This document shows, in pieces, positions 7,982 through 18,065 of a DNA stretch of 39,910 nt. Position numbers and translations under genes: made by a program. Numbering within the stretch: position 1 is the stretch's first letter; each line of letters starts with the position of its first letter. Under the pieces are notes generated by a model. It was not told the DNA's origin. It saw nothing but the letters and a program-made list of their open reading frames with translations, and made no database searches. This stretch comes from Hyphomicrobiales bacterium. GTDB taxonomy: Bacteria; Pseudomonadota; Alphaproteobacteria; Rhizobiales; HXMU1428-3. The DNA is taken from NCBI GenBank assembly GCA_017640685.1, contig JAEPQF010000004.1, forward strand, positions 2,352 to 42,261. Reading direction: 5' to 3'.

Positions 7982-9049
7982 ATGGCTAGAATTACATTAA
8001 GACAATTACTTGACTATGCCGCCGAGCAAGATTTTGGCGTGCCTGCGTTTAACATTAATAATATGGAGCAGGGTCAAGCAATTATGGATGCGGCTCAAAA
8101 GTGTGATGCGCCTGTGATTATTCAAGCAAGCCGTGGTGCGCGTGGTTATGCGCATGACATTATGCTGGCTTCTATGATTGAAGCATTGGAAAAAATCTAT
8201 CCTGATGTTCCGCTTTGTATGCACCAGGACCATGGTAACAATGCTGCGACTTGTTTGTCGGCTATTCAGCACGGGTTTACATCAGTGATGATGGATGGCT
8301 CTTTGAAAGAAGATGCGTCTACTCCAGCTGATTATGATTACAATGCTGGTGTGACGAAAACCGTTTCTGACCTTGCACACATGGTTGGTGCATCTGTTGA
8401 AGGTGAGCTTGGTTGCCTTGGCTCACTAGAGACAGGTAAAGGTGAAGCTGAAGATGGTCATGGGTTTGAAGGTGAGCTTGATAAAGATCAGCTTTTAACC
8501 GACCCTGAAGAGGCCGTCCAATTTGTAACAGAGACAAAAGTTGATGCGCTTGCTGTGGCGATTGGTACATCGCACGGTGCTTACAAATTCACACGCCCGC
8601 CTACAGGCGACATTCTCTCAATTGATACAATTGCTGAAATTCACAAACGTTTGCCGAATACGCACATCGTTATGCATGGCTCATCTTCTGTGCCACAAGA
8701 TTTGCAAGACATCATCAATGAGTTTGGTGGTGAGATGCCTCAAACATATGGTGTGCCTGTTGAAGAGATTGTTAAAGGCATCAAATTTGGTGTTCGCAAA
8801 GTGAATATTGATACAGACCTTCGTATGGCGGCAACCGGTGCGATGCGTAAAGTTGCGACAACTAAGAAGTCAGAATTTGACCCTCGTAAATTCTTATTGC
8901 CTGCGCGTGAAGCGATGCAAAAAGTTTGTGAGGATCGTTTTGAGGCATTTGGTACCTCCGGCCATGCCTCTAAAATCAAAGTGATCCCTATGGCAGATAT
9001 GGCGAAACGCTATGCCTCGGGTGATCTTGATCCGGTAACAGCATCTTAA
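7982..9049 (+). CDS. cbbA: Class II fructose-bisphosphate aldolase, Calvin-cycle type
   Basis: Zn-dependent aldolase joining dihydroxyacetone phosphate to glyceraldehyde-3-phosphate or erythrose-4-phosphate. HQDHG (81-85) contains the catalytic Asp and a Zn-binding His. EGELGCLG (134-141), the GTSHGAYKF loop, VMHGSSSVP and KVNIDTDLR mark the phosphate and metal sites. The 355-residue length and the insertion around 140-170 fit the proteobacterial cbbA/fba subtype. It starts 226 bp after pgk, in a gap with no terminator, with GGAG at about 7968 upstream. Its stop codon forms part of the large stem-loop that precedes cbbL. Confidence 0.95.
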   Translation: MARITLRQLLDYAAEQDFGVPAFNINNMEQGQAIMDAAQKCDAPVIIQASRGARGYAHDIMLASMIEALEKIYPDVPLCMHQDHGNNAATCLSAIQHGFTSVMMDGSLKEDASTPADYDYNAGVTKTVSDLAHMVGASVEGELGCLGSLETGKGEAEDGHGFEGELDKDQLLTDPEEAVQFVTETKVDALAVAIGTSHGAYKFTRPPTGDILSIDTIAEIHKRLPNTHIVMHGSSSVPQDLQDIINEFGGEMPQTYGVPVEEIVKGIKFGVRKVNIDTDLRMAATGAMRKVATTKKSEFDPRKFLLPAREAMQKVCEDRFEAFGTSGHASKIKVIPMADMAKRYASGDLDPVTAS

Positions 9050-9110
9050 ATGGTGGATTGGCCTAGCAGCATTTTAACGTGCTAGGCCCCCTTTAAGGGG
9101 TTCACCATTT
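9048..9110 (+). promoter_or_regulatory. Branched stem-loop between fba and cbbL
   Basis: An outer helix of 10 bp (9048-9057 with 9101-9110, including one G-U) begins inside the fba stop codon. It encloses a 9-bp perfect hairpin, GGCCTAGCA/TGCTAGGCC (9060-9068 with 9080-9088), and a smaller CCCC/GGGG hairpin (9088-9091 with 9097-9100). No U-tract follows. This looks like an mRNA processing or stability element that sets cbbL apart from upstream genes, not a terminator. That role is inference. Confidence 0.6.
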
Positions 9111-9171
9111 CGTAGGTGCCAAAACAAGAGATCTTAATGTCATGTTTGTCTTAGGCCTTATTTGGGAGTGA

Positions 9172-10662
<1,491 letters not shown>

Positions 10663-10690
10663 TCAATCTAGTTTTAAGGAGACTAATATT

Positions 10691-11128
10691 ATGGCTATGC
10701 CTAATCCTGCTAAACGGGTTACTCAGGGACAATTTTCATTCCTGCCAGACCTAACAGATGAGCAAATTTTAGCTCAAATTAAATATGCCCTTAAAAATGA
10801 CTGGGCTGTAAATGTCGAATATACCGATGATCCGCATCCTCGAAATACTTATTGGGAGATGTTTGGTTTGCCGATGTTTGACCTGAAAGATCCTGCCGGG
10901 ATTTTGATGGAAATTAATGAATGTCGGAAAACTTTTCCGGATATGTATATTCGGGTTACTGCGTTTGATAACACGCATGGCTGGGAAGCGCCGCGTATGT
11001 CGTACATTGTGAACCGTCCTTCATCAGAGCCTGGTTTTAGACTTCATCGTCAGAACCGTGAAGGCCGCAATATTGGGTATTCTATTGACTCATATGCTGC
11101 CGATAAACCTGAAGGGGAGCGACCATAA
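10691..11128 (+). CDS. cbbS: RuBisCO small subunit, red-type
   Basis: Forms the L8S8 holoenzyme with CbbL. The 145-residue protein has the usual core ([40 protein letters not shown]) and the long C-terminal extension ([18 protein letters not shown]) that builds the central beta-barrel in red-type enzymes. The ATG at 10691 is chosen because TTTTAAGGAGACT lies just upstream and alignment with the family starts here. A longer frame upstream would overlap the end of cbbL and begins with Gln/His-rich sequence unlike a real N-terminus. Confidence 0.97.
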   Translation: MAMPNPAKRVTQGQFSFLPDLTDEQILAQIKYALKNDWAVNVEYTDDPHPRNTYWEMFGLPMFDLKDPAGILMEINECRKTFPDMYIRVTAFDNTHGWEAPRMSYIVNRPSSEPGFRLHRQNREGRNIGYSIDSYAADKPEGERP

Positions 11129-11148
11129 AGGTTTGCTCAATGATAGTA

Positions 11149-11172
11149 GGTGGCAGGTGATTTCCTGCCACC
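11149..11172 (+). promoter_or_regulatory. Perfect 9-bp hairpin between cbbS and cbbX
   Basis: GGTGGCAGG (11149-11157) pairs with CCTGCCACC (11164-11172) around a 6-nt loop. The following bases (ATACCTTTCC) are not a U-tract, so full termination is unlikely. It probably protects the 3' end of a cbbLS message or weakens read-through into cbbX. Partial termination cannot be excluded. Confidence 0.55.
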
Positions 11173-11215
11173 ATACCTTTCCCCGGAATTTTAAGTTTTA
11201 GATTGTGATGATGAT

Positions 11216-12196
11216 ATGAGTGACACTGAGACGACAGAAAACGAAGTTGATATAGAAAAATTACCTGATGATGCTGCGGTTGATTTGCAAGCCGAGTTTG
11301 AAAAATCTCAGGTTCAAGAAGTTCTTGATAAGCTTGATAATGAGCTGGTTGGTCTTGTGCCGGTGAAGACGCGGATTAAAGAAATTGCAGCGCTTTTGTT
11401 GGTTGACCGTTTGCGTCGGCGGTTTAGTTTAACCTCTGAAACGCCTACCTTGCATATGAATTTTACAGGAAATCCTGGTACGGGTAAAACCACCGTTGCC
11501 TTGCGCATGGCAGAGATTTTACACCGTCTTGGATATGTTCGTGAAGGGCATCTTGTTTCTGTGACGCGTGATGATTTGGTGGGGCAATATATTGGTCATA
11601 CTGCTCCTAAAACCAAAGCGATCATAAAGAAGGCTATGGGTGGTGTCTTATTTATTGATGAAGCTTACTATCTTTATAAGCCGGAGAATGAGCGGGATTA
11701 TGGTGGTGAATCTATTGAGATTTTATTACAAGTGATGGAAAATCACCGTGATGACCTGGTTGTTATTTTGGCTGGTTATAAGGATAAAATGGATAAGTTT
11801 TTTGAAAGTAACCCGGGCATGCGCTCGAGGATTGCGCACCATCTAGACTTTCCTGATTATACAGCTGATGAGTTGGAGCAAATTGCTGACCTGATGCTTG
11901 CTGAACAAAGCTATCAACTTAGTGATTGCGCTCGCCAAGCTTTGAGTGAATATATACCTATTCGTATGCAACTTTCGCATTTTGCGAATGCGCGATCTAT
12001 CCGTAATGCTCTTGATCGGGCACGATTAAGGCAAGCGAACCGCTTGTTTGCCTCTCGTGACAAAGAGTTGAAAAAAGAAGATCTCATTACTTTAACTGAA
12101 GCGGATTTCAGAGCAAGTCGGGTTTTTCTTGACGGTAAGCTTGATGGGGATCCAGCGGATGGGATTATGAATGATATGAACTTTAATGAAAATTAA
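11216..12196 (+). CDS. cbbX: CbbX, red-type RuBisCO activase (AAA+)
   Basis: Hexameric AAA+ ATPase that threads the C-terminus of red-type CbbL and frees inhibited active sites. Walker A is GNPGTGKT (85-92), the pore loop YIGH is at 125-128, Walker B is LFIDEA (145-150), and a sensor-type segment with Arg ([11 protein letters not shown]) follows. The N-terminus (about 30 residues) is acidic. At 326 residues it is slightly longer than most CbbX. It begins 87 bp after cbbS, with only a weak purine-rich ribosome site (GTGATGAT), so expression may be lower than that of RuBisCO, as suits a catalytic chaperone. Confidence 0.96.
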   Translation: MSDTETTENEVDIEKLPDDAAVDLQAEFEKSQVQEVLDKLDNELVGLVPVKTRIKEIAALLLVDRLRRRFSLTSETPTLHMNFTGNPGTGKTTVALRMAEILHRLGYVREGHLVSVTRDDLVGQYIGHTAPKTKAIIKKAMGGVLFIDEAYYLYKPENERDYGGESIEILLQVMENHRDDLVVILAGYKDKMDKFFESNPGMRSRIAHHLDFPDYTADELEQIADLMLAEQSYQLSDCARQALSEYIPIRMQLSHFANARSIRNALDRARLRQANRLFASRDKELKKEDLITLTEADFRASRVFLDGKLDGDPADGIMNDMNFNEN

Positions 12197-12222
12197 TAAG
12201 CTTTAAAAAGAGACTATTGCCC

Positions 12223-12915
12223 ATGTCAGATAATATGTCAGATAACATGTCACACAACGATATTTTGATTGCTCCTTCTATTCTTTCTGCTGATTTTGCT
12301 CGCCTTGGTGAAGAGGTGAAAGCGATTGATGAAGCGGGGTGTGACTGGGTACATGTTGACGTGATGGATGGTCATTTTGTTCCGAACTTAACGTTTGGAC
12401 CATGTATTGTTGAAGCTATTCGCCCTTATACAAAAAAGGTGATGGATGTGCATCTAATGATTGCACCTGCTGACCCTTACTTGGAAGCCTTTGTTAAAGC
12501 AGGGTCTGATATTGTGACGGTTCATGCAGAAGCTGGACCGCACCTTGATCGATCGCTTCAATTTATTCGCTCCCTTGGTGCGAAGGCTGGTGTCTCTCTT
12601 AACCCATCGACCCCTGAGAGCGTGATTGAATATGTGCTTGATAAGGTGGACCTTATTTTGGTGATGACTGTGAACCCTGGGTTTGGTGGGCAGAGTTTTA
12701 TTGAGAGCCAATGCCAGAAAATACGCAATATTCGCAAAATGATTGGCGATCGTCCTATTCATTTGGAAGTGGATGGTGGGGTTAATCCATCGACTGTTCA
12801 TATGGTTGCAGAAGCTGGAGCAAATGCTTTGGTGGCTGGTTCTGGTGTTTTCAATGGTGGGAAATATAAAGAAAATATTGAAGCCATTCGTGCTGGAGCG
12901 CTGGCCGCTCGGTAA
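12223..12915 (+). CDS. cbbE: Ribulose-phosphate 3-epimerase
   Basis: Interconverts xylulose-5-phosphate and ribulose-5-phosphate, feeding phosphoribulokinase. TIM-barrel motifs are clear: [28 protein letters not shown] (44-55, catalytic Asp and metal His), [12 protein letters not shown] and EVDGGVN (second catalytic Asp). ATG 12223 is preferred over a TTG at 12217 because AAAAAGAGA ends about ten bases before it. The first 12 codons are a near-perfect triple repeat of MSDN ([12 protein letters not shown]), each unit starting with ATG, so initiation at 12235 or 12247 is also possible. Confidence 0.95.
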   Translation: MSDNMSDNMSHNDILIAPSILSADFARLGEEVKAIDEAGCDWVHVDVMDGHFVPNLTFGPCIVEAIRPYTKKVMDVHLMIAPADPYLEAFVKAGSDIVTVHAEAGPHLDRSLQFIRSLGAKAGVSLNPSTPESVIEYVLDKVDLILVMTVNPGFGGQSFIESQCQKIRNIRKMIGDRPIHLEVDGGVNPSTVHMVAEAGANALVAGSGVFNGGKYKENIEAIRAGALAAR

Positions 12916-12988
12916 GGTGCCTGGTGGACCTAAGAGGGCCCAAATGGACGTTTAAGGCACCACTTTTAGTTATCAGTGAAATAATAGC

Positions 12989-13014
12989 CCGTAATAAATG
13001 ATTGCTTATTACGG
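12989..13014 (+). promoter_or_regulatory. Perfect 9-bp hairpin between cbbE and cbbZ
   Basis: CCGTAATAA (12989-12997) pairs with TTATTACGG (13006-13014) around an 8-nt loop, ending 12 bases before the cbbZ start. An outer GGTGCC/GGCACC pair (12916-12921, 12956-12961) lies upstream in the same 111-bp gap. There is no U-tract. It is the third such intercistronic structure in the operon and may hold down cbbZ translation or mark an RNA processing point. Confidence 0.45.
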
Positions 13015-13026
13015 ACGTGAGACTTC

Positions 13027-13746
13027 ATGGGGAAAATAACAAAGATGAGTGAAAGATTATCTCAAAAAGACTGGCCTAAGGCCGTTATCATGGATCTTGA
13101 TGGCACTTTAATTGATAGTGCCCCGGATATTGCGCGGGCGTTAAATTGTGCTTTTGAGGATGAGGGGTTACCTGCATTTACTCTTGATGAAGTGCGTTTC
13201 ATGATTGGTGGCGGTGTTCCTAAATTGGTTGAGCGTGCTTTTGATGCGCGGAACATGCCACATGATGACAAAGAACAGGTCATCATTGATGGGGTATTAA
13301 AGCATTACACTGAAGCACCGGTTGATAACACGGTGATATATGACGGTGTTGAGCATGTGCTTAGCACTTTGCGTGCACGTGGGATAAAGGTTGGGCTTTG
13401 CACTAACAAACCACAAGGAATTACTGAAGTGGCGCTCGATCAGTTGAATATGACCGCTTATTTTGATGCGATCGTTGGCGGGACGGCAGATACCAAACGC
13501 AAACCTGATCCGGAAACGTTGCAACTTTGTGCTGATAAACTCGGTATTGATACAGATGATTGTTTGCTCGTTGGTGATAGTGGTGCTGATCGCGGTGCTG
13601 CTGAAGCGTTGGAGATGACGGTTTTTCTTGTTGAATATGGCTATTGCAAAACACCGGTTGCTACGCTTTCACCTGATGGTGTTTTAGAGAAAATGTCTGA
13701 TTTGCTCAAAATTCTCTTTCCACTTGATGAAATTGTGAGGGGTTAA
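13027..13746 (+). CDS. cbbZ: Phosphoglycolate phosphatase
   Basis: Removes 2-phosphoglycolate made by RuBisCO oxygenation. It is a HAD hydrolase: MDLDGTLIDSAPD supplies the catalytic Asp pair D23 and D25, CTNKPQ is motif II, the Lys of the KRKPDP segment is motif III, and GDSGADRGAA is motif IV. Residues 30-100 form the alpha-helical cap. GTGAG at about 13016 precedes the ATG; an in-frame ATG at 13045 is possible. Sitting between cbbE and cbbY it matches the CbbZ of other proteobacterial cbb operons. Substrate is assigned from family and context. Confidence 0.9.
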   Translation: MGKITKMSERLSQKDWPKAVIMDLDGTLIDSAPDIARALNCAFEDEGLPAFTLDEVRFMIGGGVPKLVERAFDARNMPHDDKEQVIIDGVLKHYTEAPVDNTVIYDGVEHVLSTLRARGIKVGLCTNKPQGITEVALDQLNMTAYFDAIVGGTADTKRKPDPETLQLCADKLGIDTDDCLLVGDSGADRGAAEALEMTVFLVEYGYCKTPVATLSPDGVLEKMSDLLKILFPLDEIVRG

Positions 13747-13750
13747 CGCT

Positions 13751-14452
13751 ATGCTTGAAGCTTTGCTTTTTGATGTTGATGGAACATTGGCGGAAACTGA
13801 AGAAGTGCACAGAGCTGCATTTAATGAGGCATTTGTTCAAGCTGGCTTAGATTGGCATTGGGACCAACCGCTTTATCATGAACTTTTGAGTGTAACCGGT
13901 GGTAAAGAACGCATTTTATATCATGTGCAGCGAACCGGATTAGAGACGACTTTTTTTACTCAGAATTATATTGCAAAGCTTCATGCGCAAAAAACAGAGA
14001 ACTATGTGGCTATGATGGATGAGGGAAGAATTGAACTTCGTCCTGGAATTCAAACCTTACTAGAAGATGCTAGAAAAGCAGGCATTCGACTTGCGATAAC
14101 AACAACAACAAGCCATGTGAATGTAGAACGTTTGTTAAAAGCTACAATTGGGCCGCATGCGCTTTCTTGGTTTGAAGTTTATGCAACAGGTGATCGTGTG
14201 CCTCGTAAAAAGCCGGATCCTGCGATTTATCAGCTAGCTTTAGATGAGCTAAATTTACCCGCTTCTTCTTGTTTGGCGATTGAGGATGCTGCTCAAGGCT
14301 TGGCTTCTTCTAAAGGGGCGGGCATTGCAACCATTATCACTGAGAGTTCTTATTCTAAGGGGCAAGATTTTACCGGTGCTTTGAAAATTTATACTGAAGC
14401 TGATGCGAGACCGACCTTGGCTGATTTACAAGGCTTGTTTGAAACGGTTTAA
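13751..14452 (+). CDS. cbbY: CbbY, xylulose-1,5-bisphosphate phosphatase
   Basis: HAD-family phosphatase that destroys xylulose-1,5-bisphosphate, a misfire product and tight inhibitor of RuBisCO, so it works alongside CbbX. FDVDGTLAETEEVHR (D8, D10) is the nucleophile motif. TTTTSHVN, RKKPDPAIY and IEDAAQGLASSKGAG are the remaining HAD motifs, the last typical of the beta-phosphoglucomutase/CbbY branch. Length 233 is normal. It starts 4 bp after the cbbZ stop (GTGAGGGG ribosome site within the end of cbbZ), so the two are translationally linked. It is the last gene of the operon, followed by a terminator. Confidence 0.9.
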   Translation: MLEALLFDVDGTLAETEEVHRAAFNEAFVQAGLDWHWDQPLYHELLSVTGGKERILYHVQRTGLETTFFTQNYIAKLHAQKTENYVAMMDEGRIELRPGIQTLLEDARKAGIRLAITTTTSHVNVERLLKATIGPHALSWFEVYATGDRVPRKKPDPAIYQLALDELNLPASSCLAIEDAAQGLASSKGAGIATIITESSYSKGQDFTGALKIYTEADARPTLADLQGLFETV

Positions 14453-14755
14453 AACTTCTTGCATTAGGGTTTATTTACTTCCCATTTGATGAAATTGCAT
14501 GATTTTTTAAATGGGAAGTTTTCTTATTTTTAAATTTTTCAATGATTTAAGTATTTTACCACTCACTTTTCATCACGATAGGGAGAGAGAGGTGAATTCT
14601 GCTTGATCAGTATCTTTTGTCGTGCTTTCCTATTTATATGCGTCTTTGTGAATTTATAAATTTTTGTATTTATGGATTTAAAGATTTTATGCTGCCCATT
14701 CATTCAAAGAAATGCTAAATCTAGCTCTTTTAATGATTGATTATTTAGGTACTGG
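14453..14755 (+). other. 303-bp gap: operon terminator and soxX promoter region
   Basis: The first third holds the cbb terminator. The rest (14534-14755) is AT-rich without a reading frame and must contain the soxX promoter, but I see no consensus -35/-10 pair and no clear operator. Confidence 0.5.
14477..14533 (+). terminator. Rho-independent terminator of the cbb operon
   Basis: ACTTCCCATTT (14477-14487) pairs perfectly with AAATGGGAAGT (14509-14519), 11 bp, around a 21-nt AT-rich loop. It is followed by a T-rich run (TTTTCTTATTTTT). It lies 25 bp after the cbbY stop. Confidence 0.8.
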
Positions 14756-15355
14756 ATGACGAACTTAACTACGCACAGATTGAATCTGAATGCTCGGTTT
14801 TTAAGAGCTTGGTTTTTTGTGTCTTTTAGAATGAGTGCGTTTTTTTGGATTATTTCGTTGTTAATGGTGGTTTTGATTGGTGTGAGTGGTTTAAGAGCAG
14901 CTGAGCCAACCCCAAAAAAGCAACAAAAACAAAGTTCTAAATTAGTTGAATATGAAGTTTTTAATCTTATTCAATCCAAATCTATTCAAAAATCTTTAAC
15001 CGGAAAGGCCGGGAATCCGAAGCGTGGTGAGGCGTTAATTATTGACCGTGAGAAGGGCAATTGTCTTCAATGTCATGTGATTGATAAGTTTCATGAATTG
15101 GCAAAGAAAAATCCTGATACATATGGTGACATGGGGGAAATTGGCCCAACTTTAGATGGGGTTGCGACGCGCTATAAAGATGGTCAATTACGATTGATAT
15201 TGGTGAATGCAAAGCTGGTTTTTCCTGAAACAATTATGCCGGCTTATTACCGCATTGATGGATTTACCAGAGTTGCTGATGAGTATGTTGATCAACCGAT
15301 TATGAGTGCTCAAGATATTGAAGATATTTTGAGCTTTTTGAAGACTTTAAAATAG
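14756..15355 (+). CDS. soxX: SoxX, monohaem c-type cytochrome of thiosulfate oxidation
   Basis: Partner of SoxA in the periplasmic SoxXA complex that attaches thiosulfate to the SoxY carrier. The haem motif CLQCH is at 103-107. The distal Met ligand is probably M161 in TIMPAYYRIDG, a signature segment of SoxX, as are GEIGPTLDGVATRY and RVADEY. The N-terminus has a hydrophobic stretch at about 26-48 ending in RAA, a Sec signal or anchor. It begins later than usual; an in-frame ATG at residue 26 would give a cleaner signal peptide but has no visible ribosome site. soxA follows after 10 bp. Its position directly after the cbb operon links CO2 fixation with sulfur oxidation. Confidence 0.93.
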   Translation: MTNLTTHRLNLNARFLRAWFFVSFRMSAFFWIISLLMVVLIGVSGLRAAEPTPKKQQKQSSKLVEYEVFNLIQSKSIQKSLTGKAGNPKRGEALIIDREKGNCLQCHVIDKFHELAKKNPDTYGDMGEIGPTLDGVATRYKDGQLRLILVNAKLVFPETIMPAYYRIDGFTRVADEYVDQPIMSAQDIEDILSFLKTLK

Positions 15356-15365
15356 GGCTGTTTCA

Positions 15366-16238
15366 TTGATTTTTTCTTTTTATCATAATCAAGCTCAGCT
15401 TTTTAAAGAGCATCTCATTGTAAGCCTGCTGTTTGTGTTTGTTTATGCCGTTGCCGTTTTATTTATTTTTGAGACTGCGTTTGCTGGCAATGGCCGTGAT
15501 AAATCGATTGTTCCGGCTGTTAAGGGGCATCCTTTATCAAATCTTTGGTCTGGATATTATTATTCAAAAAAAGATATTCAGGCGCTGCAGGATAATTTAG
15601 GTGAAAACCCTGGGCTTAAATATGTTAGTGAAGGGGCAGTTTTGTGGAGGCAAAAGCCTAATAAAACAAGTAAATCTTGCTCTAAATGCCATGGGAACTC
15701 TTCTATTTCCATGAGTGAAGTGGGGGTGCGTTACCCGCAATATTATGCGCCTTTGAAACGTCTTATTAATTTAGAACAACGCATAAATATTTGCAGAAAG
15801 TCCTATCAAAAAGTTCAACCTTTTGAATATGAAAGTAAGGAGCTTTTATCACTTACGTCTTTTGTTCGCGCGCAAGCTAAAGGGCGACCTGTTCGGGTGA
15901 AGGTTGATGGGTTTGCCAAACCTTTTTATGAAAAGGGGAAGGCATTTTATTTTAAAAGACGGGGGCAACTAGATATGTCTTGTGCTCATTGTCATGAAAA
16001 TAATTACGGTAAGCAACTGCGTTCTACCCTTTTAAGCCAGGGGCAGTCTAATGGTTTTCCGGCCTATCGAGTGGCTTGGCAAAAGGTTGGTTCGTTGCAT
16101 CGCCGGTTTCGTAGTTGCAACAAACTTGTTCGAGCAAAGACTTATGCGTTTGGGGCCGACGCTTATGTGAATTTGGAACTTTATTTAAACTGGCGCGGAA
16201 ATGGGCTTGAGGTGGAAACACCAGCTGTTCGTGATTAG
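15366..16238 (+). CDS. soxA: SoxA, dihaem c-type cytochrome of thiosulfate oxidation
   Basis: Catalytic half of SoxXA, forming the cysteine-S-thiosulfonate on SoxY. Two haem sites are visible: CSKCH (105-109) with its Cys ligand C143 in RINICRKSYQ, and CAHCH (206-210) with the active-site Cys C251 in HRRFRSCNKLVRA. This is the dihaem form of SoxA with both Cys ligands and the neighbouring Arg cluster intact. A signal peptide (hydrophobic 17-36, AFA-G cleavage near 40) sends it to the periplasm. The only start that includes this signal is TTG at 15366; no ATG or GTG is available, which suggests modest translation initiation. It is 10 bp from soxX. SoxYZ and SoxB are not in the window. Confidence 0.93.
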   Translation: MIFSFYHNQAQLFKEHLIVSLLFVFVYAVAVLFIFETAFAGNGRDKSIVPAVKGHPLSNLWSGYYYSKKDIQALQDNLGENPGLKYVSEGAVLWRQKPNKTSKSCSKCHGNSSISMSEVGVRYPQYYAPLKRLINLEQRINICRKSYQKVQPFEYESKELLSLTSFVRAQAKGRPVRVKVDGFAKPFYEKGKAFYFKRRGQLDMSCAHCHENNYGKQLRSTLLSQGQSNGFPAYRVAWQKVGSLHRRFRSCNKLVRAKTYAFGADAYVNLELYLNWRGNGLEVETPAVRD

Positions 16239-16318
16239 GGGCTAAGCCCAATTATAATTATTAGAAGGTCTTTTTAAGAGACATGTCTTTTTTACGAGAG
16301 ATTTTTTTGGAGCATTAA

Positions 16319-17134
16319 ATGGCTGATATTATTTTATATTTTTCGATTGGGTTGGCAGGGTTGATTAGTTTCCTCTCTCCTTGTGTATTGCCATTGGTGC
16401 CGCCTTATCTTTGTTATTTAGGCGGTGTGACATTTGACGAGCTGGCTAATTCTGAAGAAAGTATTTCGCCTGCTATGCATGCACGGATAATTCTTTCGTC
16501 TGTTTTCTTTGTGCTTGGCTTTACGACTATTTTTGTGGCACTTGGGGCTGGCGCTTCAGCTTTTGGGCAATTGTTACATGGGCACAAAATCTTGCTCACT
16601 CAAATTGCAGGTGGTGTTATCGTCTTGTTTGGCTTGCACTTTTTGGGAATTTTTAAAATTGGCCTTTTATATCGTGATACGCGCTTTCAGACGAACTCTA
16701 CAAGTGTGAGTGTTATTGGTGCTTATGTTATGGGGCTTGCTTTTGCTTTTGGGTGGACACCTTGTATTGGTCCGATTTTATCTCCTGTTATGTCTGTTGC
16801 AGCTGATAGTGGTCAGATTGGGCGCGGTGTTTCTATGCTCCTTGCTTATTCAATTGGGCTTGGGGTTCCCTTTATGTTGGCGGCCATCGCTGTGCGTCCA
16901 TTTTTGAGATTTTTGAAGAAATTCCAGCGTCATTTGGGCACTATTGAAAAGGTTATGGGCGTTATGCTGATTTTTGTTGGTTTTCTCTTTATCAACTCAA
17001 CCCTTGATTGGTGGGGAAGCTGGATTTCATTGAATAGTTTTTCAACCTGGTTACTAGAAAATTTTGAAGGTTTGCAATCTATTGAAGGTTTGTTGGTGCC
17101 CGATGAATTACCAGAGCAAATTTTAAAGCAATAG
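16319..17134 (+). CDS. ccdA: CcdA/SoxV-type thiol-disulfide membrane transporter
   Basis: Polytopic inner-membrane protein (about six helices, 271 residues) that passes electrons from cytoplasmic thioredoxin to periplasmic partners for cytochrome c maturation. In Sox clusters the same family (SoxV) keeps the SoxYZ carrier reduced. The redox Cys pair is C22 in SPCVLPLVPPYL and C149 in GWTPCIGPIL, both in the expected helices. A GGAG ribosome site about ten bases upstream supports the ATG. It lies 80 bp after soxA and 13 bp before thiD. Being next to two c-type cytochrome genes suits either role; general CcdA is the safer name. Confidence 0.92.
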   Translation: MADIILYFSIGLAGLISFLSPCVLPLVPPYLCYLGGVTFDELANSEESISPAMHARIILSSVFFVLGFTTIFVALGAGASAFGQLLHGHKILLTQIAGGVIVLFGLHFLGIFKIGLLYRDTRFQTNSTSVSVIGAYVMGLAFAFGWTPCIGPILSPVMSVAADSGQIGRGVSMLLAYSIGLGVPFMLAAIAVRPFLRFLKKFQRHLGTIEKVMGVMLIFVGFLFINSTLDWWGSWISLNSFSTWLLENFEGLQSIEGLLVPDELPEQILKQ

Positions 17135-17147
17135 GTTCAATAAGGAT

Positions 17148-18065
17148 ATGATAGATGGGAATGCTCCTTATGCTGCATTAACGATTGCTGGTTCTGATAG
17201 TTCTGGTGGGGCTGGTATTCAGGCTGATTTGAAAGCTTTTGCGGCATTTGGAGTTCATGGGGCGTCTGTTATTACCGCTGTTACGGCGCAAAACACGGTT
17301 TCTGTTGAAGATATCCATTTATTACCTCTGTCATCTATTGAAGCGCAGCTTGATGCTGTGTTTAGTGATTTGCCAATCAGAGCGGTTAAAATTGGGATGA
17401 TTGGCTCAGCGTCTATTGCTTCTTTGGTACGCCGCTTTCTTGAGCAAGCGGATGACTTGATTGTTGTGGTTGATACACCGCTTATGTCGGGAACAGGGGC
17501 AGCTCTTGGAGGTGAGCTTGTGCGAGCTGCTTTAGTTGAACATTTATTTCCTTTGGCTGATGTAATTACGCCTAATTTGCATGAAGCTGCTTTGTTGCTG
17601 GATCAAGCACCACTAAATTATCAGCTCTATTCGTCTGATGATGAGGTAATTGAACAATTTAAAACTCAAGCCTCTCACTTATTGGGGCTTGGCTCTCGTT
17701 CTGTATTATTAAAGGGAGGGCATTTTTATGATGCTCAACTGGATAATGAAAAGAAGCCTTCTGAGTTGAAGGAGAAATTCAGGAGCAATAAAAAGGCCAT
17801 AGACGTGTTTGCTCATGCAAATGGAACAGATGTGTTTGTTTCAGATTGGGTTGATGTGGTGCACCACCATGGAACAGGTTGTGCTTTGGCATCTGCCCTT
17901 GCAGCTAATTTGATTTATGGTAAAGATGCTGGGAAATCTGAGCAATGGGCCGTTGTTAACGCACGAAACTGGCTAAATGAGCGTTTACAAGCCTCTCAGC
18001 ATATGTTGCTTGGAAAAGGGCCTGGGCCGTTAAATATTGCCAATTTACGACAAATTGATCTATAA
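17148..18065 (+). CDS. thiD: Hydroxymethylpyrimidine/phosphomethylpyrimidine kinase
   Basis: Phosphorylates HMP and HMP-phosphate in thiamine synthesis; its product ultimately yields the cofactor of transketolase. Family marks are IAGSDSSGGAGIQADLK (13-29), VTAVTAQNT, a GMIG segment, TPNLHEA, LLKGGH and the anion-hole GTGCALASALAA. Length 305 exceeds the usual 265-280 because of an insertion around 195-225 rich in Lys/Glu (NEKKPSELKEKFRSNKK). AAGGA stands very close (1-2 nt) to the ATG. It starts 13 bp after ccdA and is probably co-transcribed. No other thi genes are nearby. Confidence 0.93.
   Translation: MIDGNAPYAALTIAGSDSSGGAGIQADLKAFAAFGVHGASVITAVTAQNTVSVEDIHLLPLSSIEAQLDAVFSDLPIRAVKIGMIGSASIASLVRRFLEQADDLIVVVDTPLMSGTGAALGGELVRAALVEHLFPLADVITPNLHEAALLLDQAPLNYQLYSSDDEVIEQFKTQASHLLGLGSRSVLLKGGHFYDAQLDNEKKPSELKEKFRSNKKAIDVFAHANGTDVFVSDWVDVVHHHGTGCALASALAANLIYGKDAGKSEQWAVVNARNWLNERLQASQHMLLGKGPGPLNIANLRQIDL

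Noticed and set aside
16277-16295. AGACATGTCT palindrome followed by T-run between soxA and ccdA as a terminator
   Set aside because: The RNA stem would be only 3-6 weak pairs with wobble, so it is unlikely to stop transcription.
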